Shown here piece by piece: positions 63,548 through 64,000 of a stretch of 64,000 bases of DNA (positions within the stretch are counted from its first letter, which is position 1; each line of letters starts with the position of its first letter). The stretch comes from Candidatus Kuenenia stuttgartensis. Its GTDB lineage: Bacteria; Planctomycetota; Planctomycetia; Isosphaerales; Isosphaeraceae. The notes under the pieces are model-generated. The model saw only the letters and a program-made list of their open reading frames with translations. It was not told where the DNA came from and did no database searches. The DNA lies in the NCBI GenBank assembly GCA_945865635.1, contig CAMBEP010000010.1, positions 55,737 to 119,736 on the forward strand. Direction: 5' to 3'. A program made the position numbers and the translations under genes.

Positions 63548-64000
63548 TTGCCGCTCCAATTCTGGCGAAAGCGATCTTTTCAAGATCGACAACGAAATCA
63601 AACACATCCATAGATTCTTATGTGATTCAGAAACATATGGCTTTTATCAAGTACCTGCCAACCTGACAGATCGATGCACAAAAAGACAGTACGCAACATT
63701 TCGCCAAGCTTTGTAACCGAACCGCCCCGAAGATCTAAAGAACCAAAGGCCTTTAGTGTCAAAGCCCATATCATACGAATGCCTTAAAGACCTACAGTAT
63801 TATTACACCAAAGTTTGATTAGTCTTAATCCCCTAAAGTCATTGAGGGCCTGAAGCACCAAAGTGCTTTAAACTCTTTGGGCCTGTTGCCTACGATCTCC
63901 CCGACGTCCACCCTGCCGAGACAGCAGCATCTCTTGGTCGCAGCCTTTCAGGCTTGAAGCACTTTAGGCCCAGAGTGTTTTAGTGCTAATAAACTTAAGC
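63548..64000. repeat. Gene-free stretch with dispersed CTAAAG/CTTTAG-type short repeats
   Basis: The last 450 bases hold no credible gene. From 63730 on, short motifs recur on both strands: CTAAAG at about 63735 and 63833, CTTTAG at 63751 and about 63962, TTTAGTG twice, and CACCAAAGT at 63806-63814 and 63856-63864. AAAGGCCTTT near 63745 is a perfect palindrome, and AAGCAC-CAAA-GTGCTT at 63853-63868 is a hairpin. The pattern is that of a protein-binding array or hairpin-rich noncoding DNA; the window ends within it. Confidence 0.5.

Noticed and set aside
63528..63716. 62-codon frame on the plus strand after the 122-aa gene
   Set aside because: It overlaps the end of that gene and shows no ribosome binding site or protein-like composition.

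Overview
The window looks like planctomycete DNA of roughly even base composition. The main pointers are a giant surface protein with the RLEPRAESLEEKIVLT-type N-terminal motif frequent in planctomycete exported proteins, two PEP-CTERM proteins, and a RepA-like initiator of a kind I associate with planctomycete plasmids. The phylum is an inference from gene style; no rRNA or other marker gene is present. An initiator next to iteron-like repeats, plus a tyrosine recombinase, raises the possibility that the window is from a plasmid or chromid.

Almost everything else is a surface or extracellular polysaccharide locus. Left part (1-26 kb): a DegT-type aminotransferase cut by the window edge, with a Gfo/Idh/MocA oxidoreductase, a GT-C transferase and a GT2 (minus); an acyl carrier protein, SDR reductase and AMP-ligase cassette with a GT4 (plus); an unknown gene; two PEP-CTERM paralogues (minus), each with its own terminator; a tyrosine recombinase (plus); a membrane protein, asparagine synthase, methyltransferase and GT4 (minus); an unknown gene with an FkbM methyltransferase (plus); GT2, epimerase and acyltransferase (minus); a sugar C-methyltransferase (plus).

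Centre (26-39 kb, all minus): a Wzx/Wzy-type export core. In transcription order it holds a Wzy/WaaL-like polymerase with a long repeat-like tail, a Wzc-like tyrosine autokinase ending in a (YG)n tract, a UDP-sugar dehydrogenase, a WecA-like initiating transferase fused to a WbpM/CapD-like N-terminal module, a Wzx flippase, and the CDP-sugar pair RfbF/RfbG. Next come a 74-aa secreted peptide gene with promoter and terminator, about 1 kb of noncoding DNA with iteron-like repeats, the RepA-like gene, and a 1419-aa G8/beta-helix surface protein.

Right part (47-64 kb): a DPM1/GtrB-like GT2 with a methyltransferase; an FAD oxidoreductase; RmlA; the carbamoyltransferase, SxtJ and DUF5989 trio; a flippase-like LPG-synthase-TM protein; a polyprenol-phosphate mannose synthase; a SIS isomerase; a GT4 paralogue; a UDP-glucuronate 4-epimerase-like SDR; another GT; a zinc metallopeptidase; a hexapeptide acyltransferase; a small unknown; and a final gene-free stretch full of short CTAAAG/CTTTAG-type repeats.

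Together the genes would make activated sugars (dTDP-, CDP- and UDP-linked), assemble a repeat unit on a polyprenyl carrier, decorate it (acyl, carbamoyl, methyl), flip it, polymerise it and regulate chain length. Orientation changes often, so this is a mosaic of short transcription units rather than one operon.
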